Shown here: positions 56,525 to 64,000 of the stretch, in pieces | Numbering within the stretch: position 1 is the first letter of the stretch | Layout: every line of letters begins with the position of its first letter | Source of the DNA: Prauserella endophytica | GTDB lineage: Bacteria > Actinomycetota > Actinomycetes > Mycobacteriales > Pseudonocardiaceae | Length of the DNA stretch: 64,000 nt | NCBI RefSeq assembly: GCF_005146945.1 | Contig: NZ_SWMS01000013.1 | Coordinates: 1-64,000, forward strand | Direction: 5' to 3' | Made by a program: the position numbers and the translations under genes | Notes under the pieces: model-generated | Seen by the model: only the letters and a program-made list of their open reading frames with translations | Database searches by the model: none | Told to the model about the DNA's origin: nothing

Positions 56525-56968
56525 GTGCCCCTGGATCCCTCTTTCATCGGCCGGACGTACCCGCCAACCAGCACCTACGAGGTCAGCCGGGCGAAGATCG
56601 CCGAGTTCGCCGACGCGATCGGTGACGACAGCCCCCTGTACCGCGACCCGGCCGCGGCCGAGGCGGCGGGCTATCCCGACGTCATCGCGCCGCCTACGTT
56701 CCTGACGATCATCAACCTCGCCTCGATCAACGCGATCGTCGCCGACCCCGAGCTTGGCCTCGACTACTCGCGCATGGTCCACGGCGACCAGCGGTTCATC
56801 CACCACCGCCCGGTGCGAGCGGGCGACGAGCTGCGGCTGACCACGCACATCGACGACATCTTCGTCCGCGCGGGCAACGACTTCCTGAGCGTCCACGCCG
56901 ACATCGAGACTGTCGAAGGTGAGCCGGTCTGCACCACGCACGCCCAGCTCGTGGTAAGGGGGGAATGA
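56525..56968 (+). CDS. hadA: MaoC-like (3R)-hydroxyacyl-ACP dehydratase, HadA-type subunit
   Basis: The 147-residue protein matches HadA/FAS1-like dehydratases: LDPSFIGRTYPPTSTYEVSRAKIAEFADAIGDDSPLYRDP, then APPTFLTIINLA and VHGDQRFIHHRPVRAGDEL. In this pair HadA recognises the acyl chain and HadB carries the catalytic Asp-His. It is followed by hadB with an ATGA overlap. In mycobacteria HadAB/HadBC serve FAS-II for mycolic acids; here no hadC follows, so a role in ordinary fatty acid or polyketide-like dehydration is likely. The GTG at 56525 has only a weak ribosome binding site. Confidence 0.9.
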   Translation: MPLDPSFIGRTYPPTSTYEVSRAKIAEFADAIGDDSPLYRDPAAAEAAGYPDVIAPPTFLTIINLASINAIVADPELGLDYSRMVHGDQRFIHHRPVRAGDELRLTTHIDDIFVRAGNDFLSVHADIETVEGEPVCTTHAQLVVRGE

Positions 56969-57375
56969 GCATGAACGTCGGAGCCGAGCTGCCCGGCCTT
57001 TCCGTACAGGTCACCCGGGACCAGCTGGTGCGCTACGCGGGCGCGTCGCTGGACTTCAACCCGATCCACTGGAACGAGCGCTTCGCCAAGGAGGTCGGCC
57101 TACCGGACGTGATCGCGCACGGGATGCTGACGATGGCGCTCGGCGCCCGCATGGTCACCGACTGGGTGGGCGACCCCGGCCGCGTCGTCGAGTACGGCGT
57201 GCGGTTCACCAGGCCCGTCGTGGTGCCCGACGACGCCGAGGGTGCGCTCGTTGAGTTCACCGGCAAGGTCGGCGAGGTCCGCGACGACGGCACCGCCCGC
57301 GTCGACATCACGGCGAAGTTCGACGGCAAGACCGTGTTGGGCAAGGCGCAGGCCGTGGTGCGCGTCAGCGGATGA
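56965..57375 (+). CDS. hadB: MaoC-like (3R)-hydroxyacyl-ACP dehydratase, HadB-type catalytic subunit
   Basis: The 136-residue protein has the hot-dog hydratase-2 motif YAGASLDFNPIHWNERFAKEVGLPDVIAHGMLTMALG with the catalytic Asp (LDFNPIH) and His. It pairs with HadA, whose stop overlaps this start (ATGA); a second ATG two codons on has better spacing to the AAGGGGG upstream. The stop lies 11 bp inside the convergent SGNH gene. Order and sequence match hadB of mycobacteria; hadC is missing. Confidence 0.93.
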   Translation: MSMNVGAELPGLSVQVTRDQLVRYAGASLDFNPIHWNERFAKEVGLPDVIAHGMLTMALGARMVTDWVGDPGRVVEYGVRFTRPVVVPDDAEGALVEFTGKVGEVRDDGTARVDITAKFDGKTVLGKAQAVVRVSG

Positions 57376-58213
57376 CGCCGAGCACGGCGTCGGCGAGCGC
57401 CCGTTCGCCGCGCGCCGTCGGGTGCAGCGGGTGTGCGCCGGTCACCGACTCAAGGCCCTCCACCCAGCGGGACTCCGGCGGCGCGCACACGCCGTGGCCC
57501 CTGGTGGGCGTCACCGTGTCGGCGTACTCGGCGCCGTGCTTCGCCGCCTGTTCGGCGAGCATCGCGTTGAGGGCCTCCAGGCCCCGCCGCAGCGAAGGGA
57601 GCCGGTCGACGGACTCGGGGTACTCGAGGGCGCACTCGCCGGCGTCGGTGGGCAGGATCGTCGGGTAGCCCACCACGATCACCCTGGCCGACGGTGCCCG
57701 CCTGGCGATCTCGGCCAGCGCCGAGCCGACGCGTGTGCCGACCTCCGCGAGCACGGAGGCCAGCCATTCCGGCACCCCGGCGGCGTTCAGGTCCAGGCAC
57801 GAGGAGCCGCGCGCGCACTCGGCCGCGCGCTCGATGAGGTTCACGTCGTTGCCGCCGATACCCAGCGTCACCAGGCTTGTACCTGGCCTCAGCGCGTCGA
57901 GCTGCGGCGGGTTGGTGCCCTGCGGGGTCGGCTGCGGGGCGGTCAGGTGCTCGGTGCGCGCACCGCCGCAACTGACGTCGGAGAGCTTCTCCACTCCCAG
58001 CGCGGCGGCGATCAGGCGCGGGTAGTTGTTGTCCGAGCGCCCGCACCCGCTCGGCACACCCGTGGGCGTGCCGGTGCCCGGACCGGAGACGTAGGAGTCG
58101 CCGAGCGCGACGTAGTGCCCGGCGTGCGGCGCGGTCTCGTCGACCGCGTCCGGACCCGGTGCGCATGCGCTGACGACCACGGCGAGCAGCGCGGTCGCCA
58201 GCGCCCTGCGCAC
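57365..58213 (-). CDS. SGNH/GDSL hydrolase lipoprotein
   Basis: The 282-residue protein has a signal peptide with lipobox VVSAC and the SGNH blocks in order: YVALGDSYVSGPG (block I Ser), SDVSCGGARTEHL (II), VTLGIGGNDVNL (III) and GAHPLHPTARG (V, catalytic His). Several Cys pairs suggest disulfides outside the cell. It resembles secreted esterases/lipases of the SCO7513/Rv0518 group. GTG 58213 gives the normal signal peptide. It lies between hadB and the aminotransferase gene, in a position where mycobacteria have hadC or nothing. Confidence 0.9.
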   Translation of the reverse strand: MRRALATALLAVVVSACAPGPDAVDETAPHAGHYVALGDSYVSGPGTGTPTGVPSGCGRSDNNYPRLIAAALGVEKLSDVSCGGARTEHLTAPQPTPQGTNPPQLDALRPGTSLVTLGIGGNDVNLIERAAECARGSSCLDLNAAGVPEWLASVLAEVGTRVGSALAEIARRAPSARVIVVGYPTILPTDAGECALEYPESVDRLPSLRRGLEALNAMLAEQAAKHGAEYADTVTPTRGHGVCAPPESRWVEGLESVTGAHPLHPTARGERALADAVLGVIR

Positions 58214-58220
58214 GGTGTGC

Positions 58221-59453
58221 CTACTTCGCCTCGGAGAGCAGCGAGCCGACGCGGTTGACGCCCTCGACGAGGTCGGCCTCGGCGAGCGCGTAGGAGAACC
58301 GGAAGTAGCCGGGGGTGCCGAACGCCTCGCCGGGCACCACGGCGACCTCGACCTCGCGCAGGATCAGGTCGGCGAGCTCGACCGTGTTCTCCGGGCGCTG
58401 GCCGCGGATCTCCTTGCCCAGCAGCGCCTTCACCGACGGGTAGGCGTAGAACGCGCCCTCCGGCGTCGGGCATTCCACCCCGGGGATGTCCGAGAGCAGC
58501 GAGACGATCCGCTTGCGGCGCACGTCGAACGCCTTGCGCATCTCGTACACGGCGTCCAGCGGCCCGGACACGGCGGCGAGCGCGGCGCGCTGCGAGACGT
58601 TGGCGACGTTGCCGCACAGGTGCGACTGGAAGCTCGACGCCGCCTTGATCACGTCCTGCGGGCCGATGATCCAGCCGACCCGCCAGCCGGTCATCGAGTA
58701 GGTCTTGGCGACGCCGTTGAGGATCAGCGTCTGGTCGGCCAGCTCGGGCACCACGGCCGGCATCGACGCGGCGGTGACCCCGTCGTAGACCAGGTGCTCG
58801 TAGATCTCGTCGGTGACCACCCAGATGCCGTGCTCGAGGGCCCAGCGGCCGATCGCCTCGACCTGCTCACGCGGGTAGACCGCGCCGGTCGGGTTGGACG
58901 GCGAGTTGAACAGCAGCACCTTCGTCTTGTCGGTGCGGGCCGCCTCGAGCTGTTCGACGGTCACGAGGTAGCCGGTGGACTCGTCGGCGGTCACCTGCAC
59001 CGGCACGCCACCCGCGAGCGTGATCGACTCCGGATAGGTGGTCCAGTACGGGGCGAGCAGCAGCACCTCGTCGCCCGGGTCGAGCAGCGTGGCGAACGCG
59101 GAATAAACAGCCTGCTTGCCGCCGTTGGTCACGAGGATCTGCGAGGCGTCGCACTCGAACGCGGAGTCGCGCAGCGTCTTGGCGGCGAGCGCCTCGCGCA
59201 GCTCGGGCAGCCCGCCCGCGGCGGTGTAGCCGTGGTTGGCGCGCTCGTGCACCGCGGCCGCTGCGGCCTCGACGATGTAGTCGGGGGTGGGGAAGTCGGG
59301 CTGGCCGGCGCCGAAGCCGATCACCGGGCGACCCTCCGCCTTGAGTGCCTTCGCCTTCGCGTCGACGGCGAGCGTCGCGGACGGCGTGATGCCCGCGATC
59401 CTTGCGGATACGCGGGAACGAGGGCTGGTGACAGTGCTTGCAGGTGTGGCCAT
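58221..59453 (-). CDS. aspC: Pyridoxal phosphate-dependent aspartate aminotransferase
   Basis: The 410-residue class I aminotransferase has [17 protein letters not shown], the substrate-binding [40 protein letters not shown] and the PLP-lysine in [17 protein letters not shown], with [11 protein letters not shown] at the end holding the carboxylate-binding Arg. It should interconvert aspartate and oxaloacetate, the common subgroup Ib in actinobacteria. The gene lies seven bases upstream of the SGNH gene in the same direction, so both may be co-transcribed. It separates the hadAB block from trpT-secE. Confidence 0.92.
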   Translation of the reverse strand: MATPASTVTSPRSRVSARIAGITPSATLAVDAKAKALKAEGRPVIGFGAGQPDFPTPDYIVEAAAAAVHERANHGYTAAGGLPELREALAAKTLRDSAFECDASQILVTNGGKQAVYSAFATLLDPGDEVLLLAPYWTTYPESITLAGGVPVQVTADESTGYLVTVEQLEAARTDKTKVLLFNSPSNPTGAVYPREQVEAIGRWALEHGIWVVTDEIYEHLVYDGVTAASMPAVVPELADQTLILNGVAKTYSMTGWRVGWIIGPQDVIKAASSFQSHLCGNVANVSQRAALAAVSGPLDAVYEMRKAFDVRRKRIVSLLSDIPGVECPTPEGAFYAYPSVKALLGKEIRGQRPENTVELADLILREVEVAVVPGEAFGTPGYFRFSYALAEADLVEGVNRVGSLLSEAK

Positions 59454-59635
59454 GCCGACATTTTTTCACGCGCGTCGCGGCCGGTGGACAGCCGCCCCGG
59501 AGCCCACAACCGGGCGCGGTTGCGAGGGGCTTCCGGGCTTGCCGTAGACTTCCGAACTTGGAACGCCCGACACTCGGCCCTGCGAGCGCAGCGGGGTGGG
59601 TTGAGTGCGTCCGCGCGAGCGGTTTCGCCGCTCGA

Positions 59636-59708
<73 letters not shown>

Positions 59709-59742
59709 CGTTGACGTGTCAGGTGGAGCGGAGGAGTAGCTC

Positions 59743-60177
59743 GTGAGCGAGGACGGGGAGAAGGACAAGGACCGGGCGTCGAAGCGCTCGTCCCGTCCGG
59801 TCACCGCCGCGGCTCGGCGTGAGCGCCGCGCCTCCGCGCGCCCTGCCGGCACGGGCTCCGAGGCCGAGAGCGCCGAGGCGAAGAAGCGTCCCGCTCCGAA
59901 GGGGAAGACTTCGGACAAGCCCGTCAAGCCAGCCGGCAAGGACCGGCCGACGCCGAGGCGTGACCGCAAGGACGGCAAGCGGGGCTCGCTGGTCTCGCGG
60001 CTCGTGCGGTTCATCCGTGAGGTCTGGGCGGAGCTGCGCAAGGTCATCTGGCCGACGCGCAAGCAGATGGTCACCTACACCAGTGTGGTGTTGGTGTTCG
60101 TGGCGTTCATGATTGCGCTGGTGTACGGACTCGACTTCGTCTTCCTCAAGGGCGTGGATTTCGTATTCGGCAACTGA
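59743..60177 (+). CDS. secE: Preprotein translocase subunit SecE
   Basis: The 144-residue protein has a long charged N-terminal extension (about residues 1-85, rich in Lys, Arg, Ala and Pro). Then comes the conserved SecE core: RFIREVWAELRKVIWPTRKQMVTYTSVVLVFV, with one membrane helix and the end DFVFLKGVDFVFGN. SecE clamps SecY in the Sec channel. The GTG start follows GGAGGAG. Actinobacterial SecE often carries such an extension. It is in an operon with nusG. Confidence 0.95.
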   Translation: MSEDGEKDKDRASKRSSRPVTAAARRERRASARPAGTGSEAESAEAKKRPAPKGKTSDKPVKPAGKDRPTPRRDRKDGKRGSLVSRLVRFIREVWAELRKVIWPTRKQMVTYTSVVLVFVAFMIALVYGLDFVFLKGVDFVFGN

Positions 60178-61137
<960 letters not shown>

Positions 61138-61216
61138 CGGTCGCCTACCTGGCGGCCGGAAGGTCCCCGCGCCACGGCAGGTGCGTGGGGAGAGAAACGC
61201 TGAACAGGAAACAGGA

Positions 61217-61651
61217 ATGCCACCCAAGAAGAAGAAGCTTGCAGCGATCATCAAGCTGCAGATCCAGGCGGGTGCCGCGAACCCGGCTCCGCCCGTTGGT
61301 CCCGCGCTGGGCCAGCACGGCGTCAACATCATGGAGTTCTGCAAGGCCTACAACGCGGCCACCGAGTCGCAGCGCGGCAACGTCGTGCCGGTCGAGATCT
61401 CCGTGTACGAGGACCGCTCGTTCGACTTCAAGCTCAAGACCCCGCCGGCCGCGAAGCTGCTGCTGAAGGCCGCCGGGATCGAGAAGGGCAGCGGCGAGCC
61501 GCACAAGACCAAGGTCGGCAAGGTGACCATGGCCCAGGTGCGCGAGATCGCCGAGACGAAGAAGAGCGACCTCAACGCCCACGACACCGACCAGGCCGCC
61601 AAGATCATCGCCGGCACCGCCCGGTCGATGGGCCTCACGGTCGTCGACTGA
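61217..61651 (+). CDS. rplK: 50S ribosomal protein L11
   Basis: The 144-residue protein is a complete L11: [40 protein letters not shown] (the thiostrepton-binding proline-rich helix), [17 protein letters not shown], and ending [12 protein letters not shown]. It binds 23S rRNA at the GTPase centre. The ATG at 61217 is chosen by alignment with the family, with ACAGGA upstream. It forms an operon with rplA. Confidence 0.97.
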   Translation: MPPKKKKLAAIIKLQIQAGAANPAPPVGPALGQHGVNIMEFCKAYNAATESQRGNVVPVEISVYEDRSFDFKLKTPPAAKLLLKAAGIEKGSGEPHKTKVGKVTMAQVREIAETKKSDLNAHDTDQAAKIIAGTARSMGLTVVD

Positions 61652-61730
61652 GCCACAGCGCTCCCGTGTGGAAGGGCCAGGCGCTGGCCCGTACCACGAC
61701 TGATCCACTCACAGATTCGAAGGACAGAGC

Positions 61731-62450
61731 ATGACCAAGCGCAGCAAGGCCTACCGTCAGGCCTCCGAGCTGATCGACAAGAGCAGGCTGTACGCGCCGC
61801 TCGAGGCCGCTCGGCTCGCCAAGGAGACCTCCAAGGTCAAGATGGACGCCACCGTCGAGGTCGCCATGCGACTCGGCGTCGACCCCCGCAAGGCCGACCA
61901 GATGGTCCGCGGCACCGTGAACCTGCCGCACGGAACGGGTAAGACCGTCCGCGTCATCGTTTTCGCCATCGGCGACAAGGCCGCTGAGGCCGAGGCCGCC
62001 GGTGCTGACGCGGTCGGCTCCGACGACTTGATCGAGCGCATCCAGGGTGGCTGGCTCGACTTCGATGCCGCGATCGCGACACCGGACCAGATGGCGAAGG
62101 TCGGCCGGGTGGCCCGCATCCTCGGCCCGCGTGGCCTGATGCCGAACCCCAAGACCGGCACCGTGACCCCTGCGGTCGGCAAGGCCGTCGCCGACATCAA
62201 GGGCGGCAAGGTCAGCTTCCGCGTCGACAAGCAGGCCAACCTGCACATGGTGATCGGCAAGGCCTCGTTCGACGCCGACAAGCTGGTGGAGAACTACGCC
62301 GCCGCGCTCGACGAGGTGCTGCGGTCGAAGCCCTCCGCCGCGAAGGGCCGCTACCTCAAGAAGGTCACGTTCAGCACCACGATGGGCCCGGGCATCCCGG
62401 TCGACCCGGCGCGCACGCGTGACCTCCTCGCCGAGGACGCGAACGCGTAG
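61731..62450 (+). CDS. rplA: 50S ribosomal protein L1
   Basis: The 239-residue protein is a full L1: [56 protein letters not shown] and [19 protein letters not shown]. It forms the L1 stalk and in many bacteria represses its own operon by binding the leader RNA. AAGGACAG lies before the ATG. A strong terminator follows at 62470-62504. Confidence 0.97.
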   Translation: MTKRSKAYRQASELIDKSRLYAPLEAARLAKETSKVKMDATVEVAMRLGVDPRKADQMVRGTVNLPHGTGKTVRVIVFAIGDKAAEAEAAGADAVGSDDLIERIQGGWLDFDAAIATPDQMAKVGRVARILGPRGLMPNPKTGTVTPAVGKAVADIKGGKVSFRVDKQANLHMVIGKASFDADKLVENYAAALDEVLRSKPSAAKGRYLKKVTFSTTMGPGIPVDPARTRDLLAEDANA

Positions 62451-62469
62451 GGCTCCAGGAGCGACGAAG

Positions 62470-62504
62470 GGGGCGGTCACCCGGAACGAACGGGTGACCG
62501 CCCC
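62470..62504 (+). terminator. Terminator between rplA and a convergent gene
   Basis: A perfect 14-bp stem GGGGCGGTCACCCG (62470-62483) with its complement at 62491-62504, loop of seven, followed by TTTCGC. It serves the rplK-rplA operon and may also end the convergent gene at 62517. Confidence 0.8.
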
Positions 62505-62516
62505 TTTCGCTGTGTG

Positions 62517-63419
62517 CTAGTTGCTGGGACCGGGGCTTGTGGTTTCGCCGGCGTCGGGAGCGGGGTCTGGACAAACCTTCGGGCCGGGCTCATGTCCGGT
62601 GATAAGCCACTGGTCGCGCTCGACCTTGGTGAGTGTGAAGATGCCGAGCGCCGGGCCTCCGCTGATTTCGAAGTCACACGAATCGATCCGCAATGTCGTT
62701 GCATTGGGATCGTAGTACTGAGGATAGATCGACCGGGAATAGTCGGTGACATGTGACACTTCGGTTTGGAGACCGAGCACAGCTTGACGACAGTCTGGAT
62801 AGCCAAGATCCCGGGCGAACTTCTGCTCGATACCGCGGTCGTTGTCGAAGCGGACACACGCGCGCTCGTAACTGCCCTCGGCGACCAACTGGTAGATCTT
62901 CTGCACGGCTACGTGTGGTCGCGTGGAGAGGACCTCGTTGGTGTGGTACTTCCCACCGCCCATCTGGGCAGCCGACTTGGTGCTGTCCCCCTCGTCGGAG
63001 CCGAAGAAGTAGTTGTAGGCCCAGGTCAGGGCCAGCGCGAGGAGCAGGAAGAAGATCAGCCAGCCGAGGATCTTCTTGCCGAGCCACCGCAGCCAGCCGG
63101 GCACCCTGCGGCGCGGGGGAGCGGGCGGCTGGTGGATGAGCTGCTGGGTCGCCGCGGGCGCGGGGTGGTACTGCGGCTGCTGGCCGGGTACGACCTCGGC
63201 TCCGCCCTGTCGCTGCGCCTCCTGGAACCTCAGGAAGTCCTGGAACTGCTGGAACTGCTGGAACTGGCGCAGCTGCTCCTGGTCGAGATCGGGGGGCGGC
63301 GACTGGGCGGGTTGCGCCTGCCGGGCGGGTTGGATGTCCGATCCGGGCGCGTGCTCGGACGCCGGTCCCTGCTCGGGGCCGGGCTGTCCGTCAGGTCGCT
63401 GCTCAACCACGTGACCCAT
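62517..63419 (-). CDS. Hypothetical membrane-anchored protein with Gln/Pro-rich N-terminus
   Basis: The 300-residue protein has a cytoplasmic, Gln/Pro-rich first third (QFQQFQQFQDFLRFQ and AQPAQSPPP), a basic patch (PPRRRVPGWLRWLGKKILG), one membrane helix (WLIFFLLLALALTWAYNYFF, about residue 125) and an extracytoplasmic domain. That domain has three Cys (ERACVRF, PDCRQAV, DSCDFEI) plus one near the end. The fold of the outer part is not recognised; proteins of this layout between rplA and rplJ occur in related actinobacteria without known function. It is convergent with rplA. The N-terminal half is low-complexity, so similarity there would be uninformative. Confidence 0.72.
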   Translation of the reverse strand: MGHVVEQRPDGQPGPEQGPASEHAPGSDIQPARQAQPAQSPPPDLDQEQLRQFQQFQQFQDFLRFQEAQRQGGAEVVPGQQPQYHPAPAATQQLIHQPPAPPRRRVPGWLRWLGKKILGWLIFFLLLALALTWAYNYFFGSDEGDSTKSAAQMGGGKYHTNEVLSTRPHVAVQKIYQLVAEGSYERACVRFDNDRGIEQKFARDLGYPDCRQAVLGLQTEVSHVTDYSRSIYPQYYDPNATTLRIDSCDFEISGGPALGIFTLTKVERDQWLITGHEPGPKVCPDPAPDAGETTSPGPSN

Positions 63420-63460
63420 GATGCCCGCTCGCGCACGGTATGTGGCTCCAGGTCGCCCGG

Positions 63461-63525
63461 CCGGCCGCAGTGAAGGCCACCTTCACAGCGTTCAACGCAG
63501 TGAAGGTGGCCTTCACTGCGGCCGG
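63461..63525. repeat. Long palindrome, AAGGCCACCTT family, copy 5
   Basis: A 32-bp inverted repeat (63461-63492 with 63494-63525) has a single mismatch and one base between the arms; the arms start CCGGCCGCAGTGAAGG. It lies between the start of the hypothetical membrane protein gene and the rplJ leader. Its right 32 bases share an identical run with copy 2 (63488-63519 and 40362-40393). Confidence 0.87.
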
Positions 63526-63562
63526 CGGGAGGGGCGGCGGTGAGGGGGCTCCGCGGGTCACG

Positions 63563-63722
63563 TATGCTGGTCAGCGGTTCTACCGAAGACCGCTGGTCTT
63601 CTCCGGGCACCGCGCCCGGGGAACGAAGGTCCGCAGTACGGCGGGCGGCCCGCGCAGGAGGACGAGGATCGCCACACTGACTCAGTGTGTATCGACGCCC
63701 CGCGCCTGCTGCGCCGGGGCGT
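63563..63722 (+). ncRNA. L10 leader with promoter and attenuator-like hairpin
   Basis: A TATGCT -10-like hexamer (63563-63568) is followed by the segment TACCGAAGACCGCTGGTC and a kink-turn-like GC stem (GGGCACCGCGCCC), the pattern of actinobacterial L10 leaders, where the L10-L12 complex binds its own mRNA. Two further hairpins follow: ACACTG-ACT-CAGTGT (about 63673-63687) and CGCCCCG...CCGGGGCG with GTTTG (63696-63724), the latter terminator-like. It precedes rplJ by about 60 bp. Boundaries are approximate. Confidence 0.6.
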
Positions 63723-63780
63723 TTGTCGTGTTGGGGGTCCGGGCGCAGCCAGTGGTCACCAGCCAAGAGAGGAGGCGACC

Positions 63781-64000
63781 ATGGCGAAGCCCGACAAGGT
63801 GGCGGCCGTCGCCGAGATCGCGGACAAGTTCCGCAACAGCTCGGCAACCGTTGTCACCGAGTACACCGGCCTCTCCGTGTCCCAGCTCAGTGAGCTGCGC
63901 CGCGCTCTCGGCGACACCGCCAAGTACCGGGTCGCGAAGAACACCCTCGTCAAGCGTGCCGCTGAGGACGCTGGCATCGAGGGCCTCAACGATCTCTTCG
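63781..64000 (+). CDS. rplJ: 50S ribosomal protein L10 (partial, cut by window end)
   Basis: The first 73 codons are visible: [20 protein letters not shown], then [41 protein letters not shown], the conserved rRNA-binding start of L10. It anchors L7/L12 dimers at the ribosomal stalk. AGAGGAGG precedes the ATG. The rest, presumably followed by rplL, lies beyond the window. Confidence 0.96.
   Translation, partial: MAKPDKVAAVAEIADKFRNSSATVVTEYTGLSVSQLSELRRALGDTAKYRVAKNTLVKRAAEDAGIEGLNDLF

Overview
The window is high-GC actinobacterial DNA. The tRNAs, the rpmG-hadAB-secE-nusG-rplK-rplA-rplJ housekeeping block, the HspR-type (HAIR) site upstream of lon, many GTG/TTG starts, secreted lipoproteins and dense coding suggest a member of the Pseudonocardiaceae (Amycolatopsis, Saccharomonospora or Prauserella type). 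The genus is inferred and was not tested.

Positions 1-1534 are a chromosomal flank with decayed genes (Abi-like fragment, C-terminal piece of a tyrosine recombinase), yajQ and an intact tRNA-Tyr. Positions 1476-17792 hold an actinomycete integrative and conjugative element (AICE, pSAM2/SLP1 class) inserted in tRNA-Tyr and bounded by a perfect 59-bp direct repeat. From attL inward it carries int, xis, an iteron array, a two-gene replicase (DUF3631 ATPase and Prim-Pol), a HELGH mini-protein, an HNH lipoprotein, an FtsK/TraB translocase, a DUF2637 spread protein and seven small ORFs. All lie on the minus strand and most are linked by 1-4 bp stop/start overlaps. A divergent GntR repressor lies behind direct-repeat operators. 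Beyond it is a cargo segment: a small membrane protein with a hairpin over its ribosome binding site, a sugar epimerase, an XRE-Nudix protein (possible Pif-type immunity factor) and an AT-richer membrane protein with a HEPN-like RNxxxH motif.

Positions 17862-26474 are a catabolic island: IclR regulator, PEP-mutase-family lyase, two-subunit aconitase-like dehydratase, MFS carrier, Ohr peroxidase, FAD dehydrogenase and acyl-CoA ligase. Next come a chromosomal paralogue of the AICE HNH lipoprotein, an MFS exporter and a secreted alpha/beta hydrolase. Positions 30094-37638 hold a second island: amidase of the N-carbamoylsarcosine type, HyuB, HyuA, FadR-type GntR, a second PEP-mutase-family lyase and glutathione-independent formaldehyde dehydrogenase. 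This would fit N-methylhydantoin/creatinine breakdown. Positions 37655-40633 contain ctaD and small DUF proteins. Positions 40651-45299 are a Rieske oxygenase/reductase O-demethylase-like cluster with an IclR regulator and an MFS carrier.

Positions 45429-54455 encode a NarL-type two-component system, a DedA protein, Lon protease, a GNAT acetyltransferase and a GGDEF-EAL protein with a degenerate GGDEF site. Positions 54531-64000 follow the mycobacterial order thrT-metT-rpmG-hadA-hadB-trpT-secE-nusG-rplK-rplA-rplJ, but have a secreted S1 protease, a MITE-like palindrome, an SGNH lipoprotein and an aspartate aminotransferase in between, and no hadC. Five copies of a long intergenic palindrome sharing an AAGGCCACCTT core are spread over the chromosomal part.
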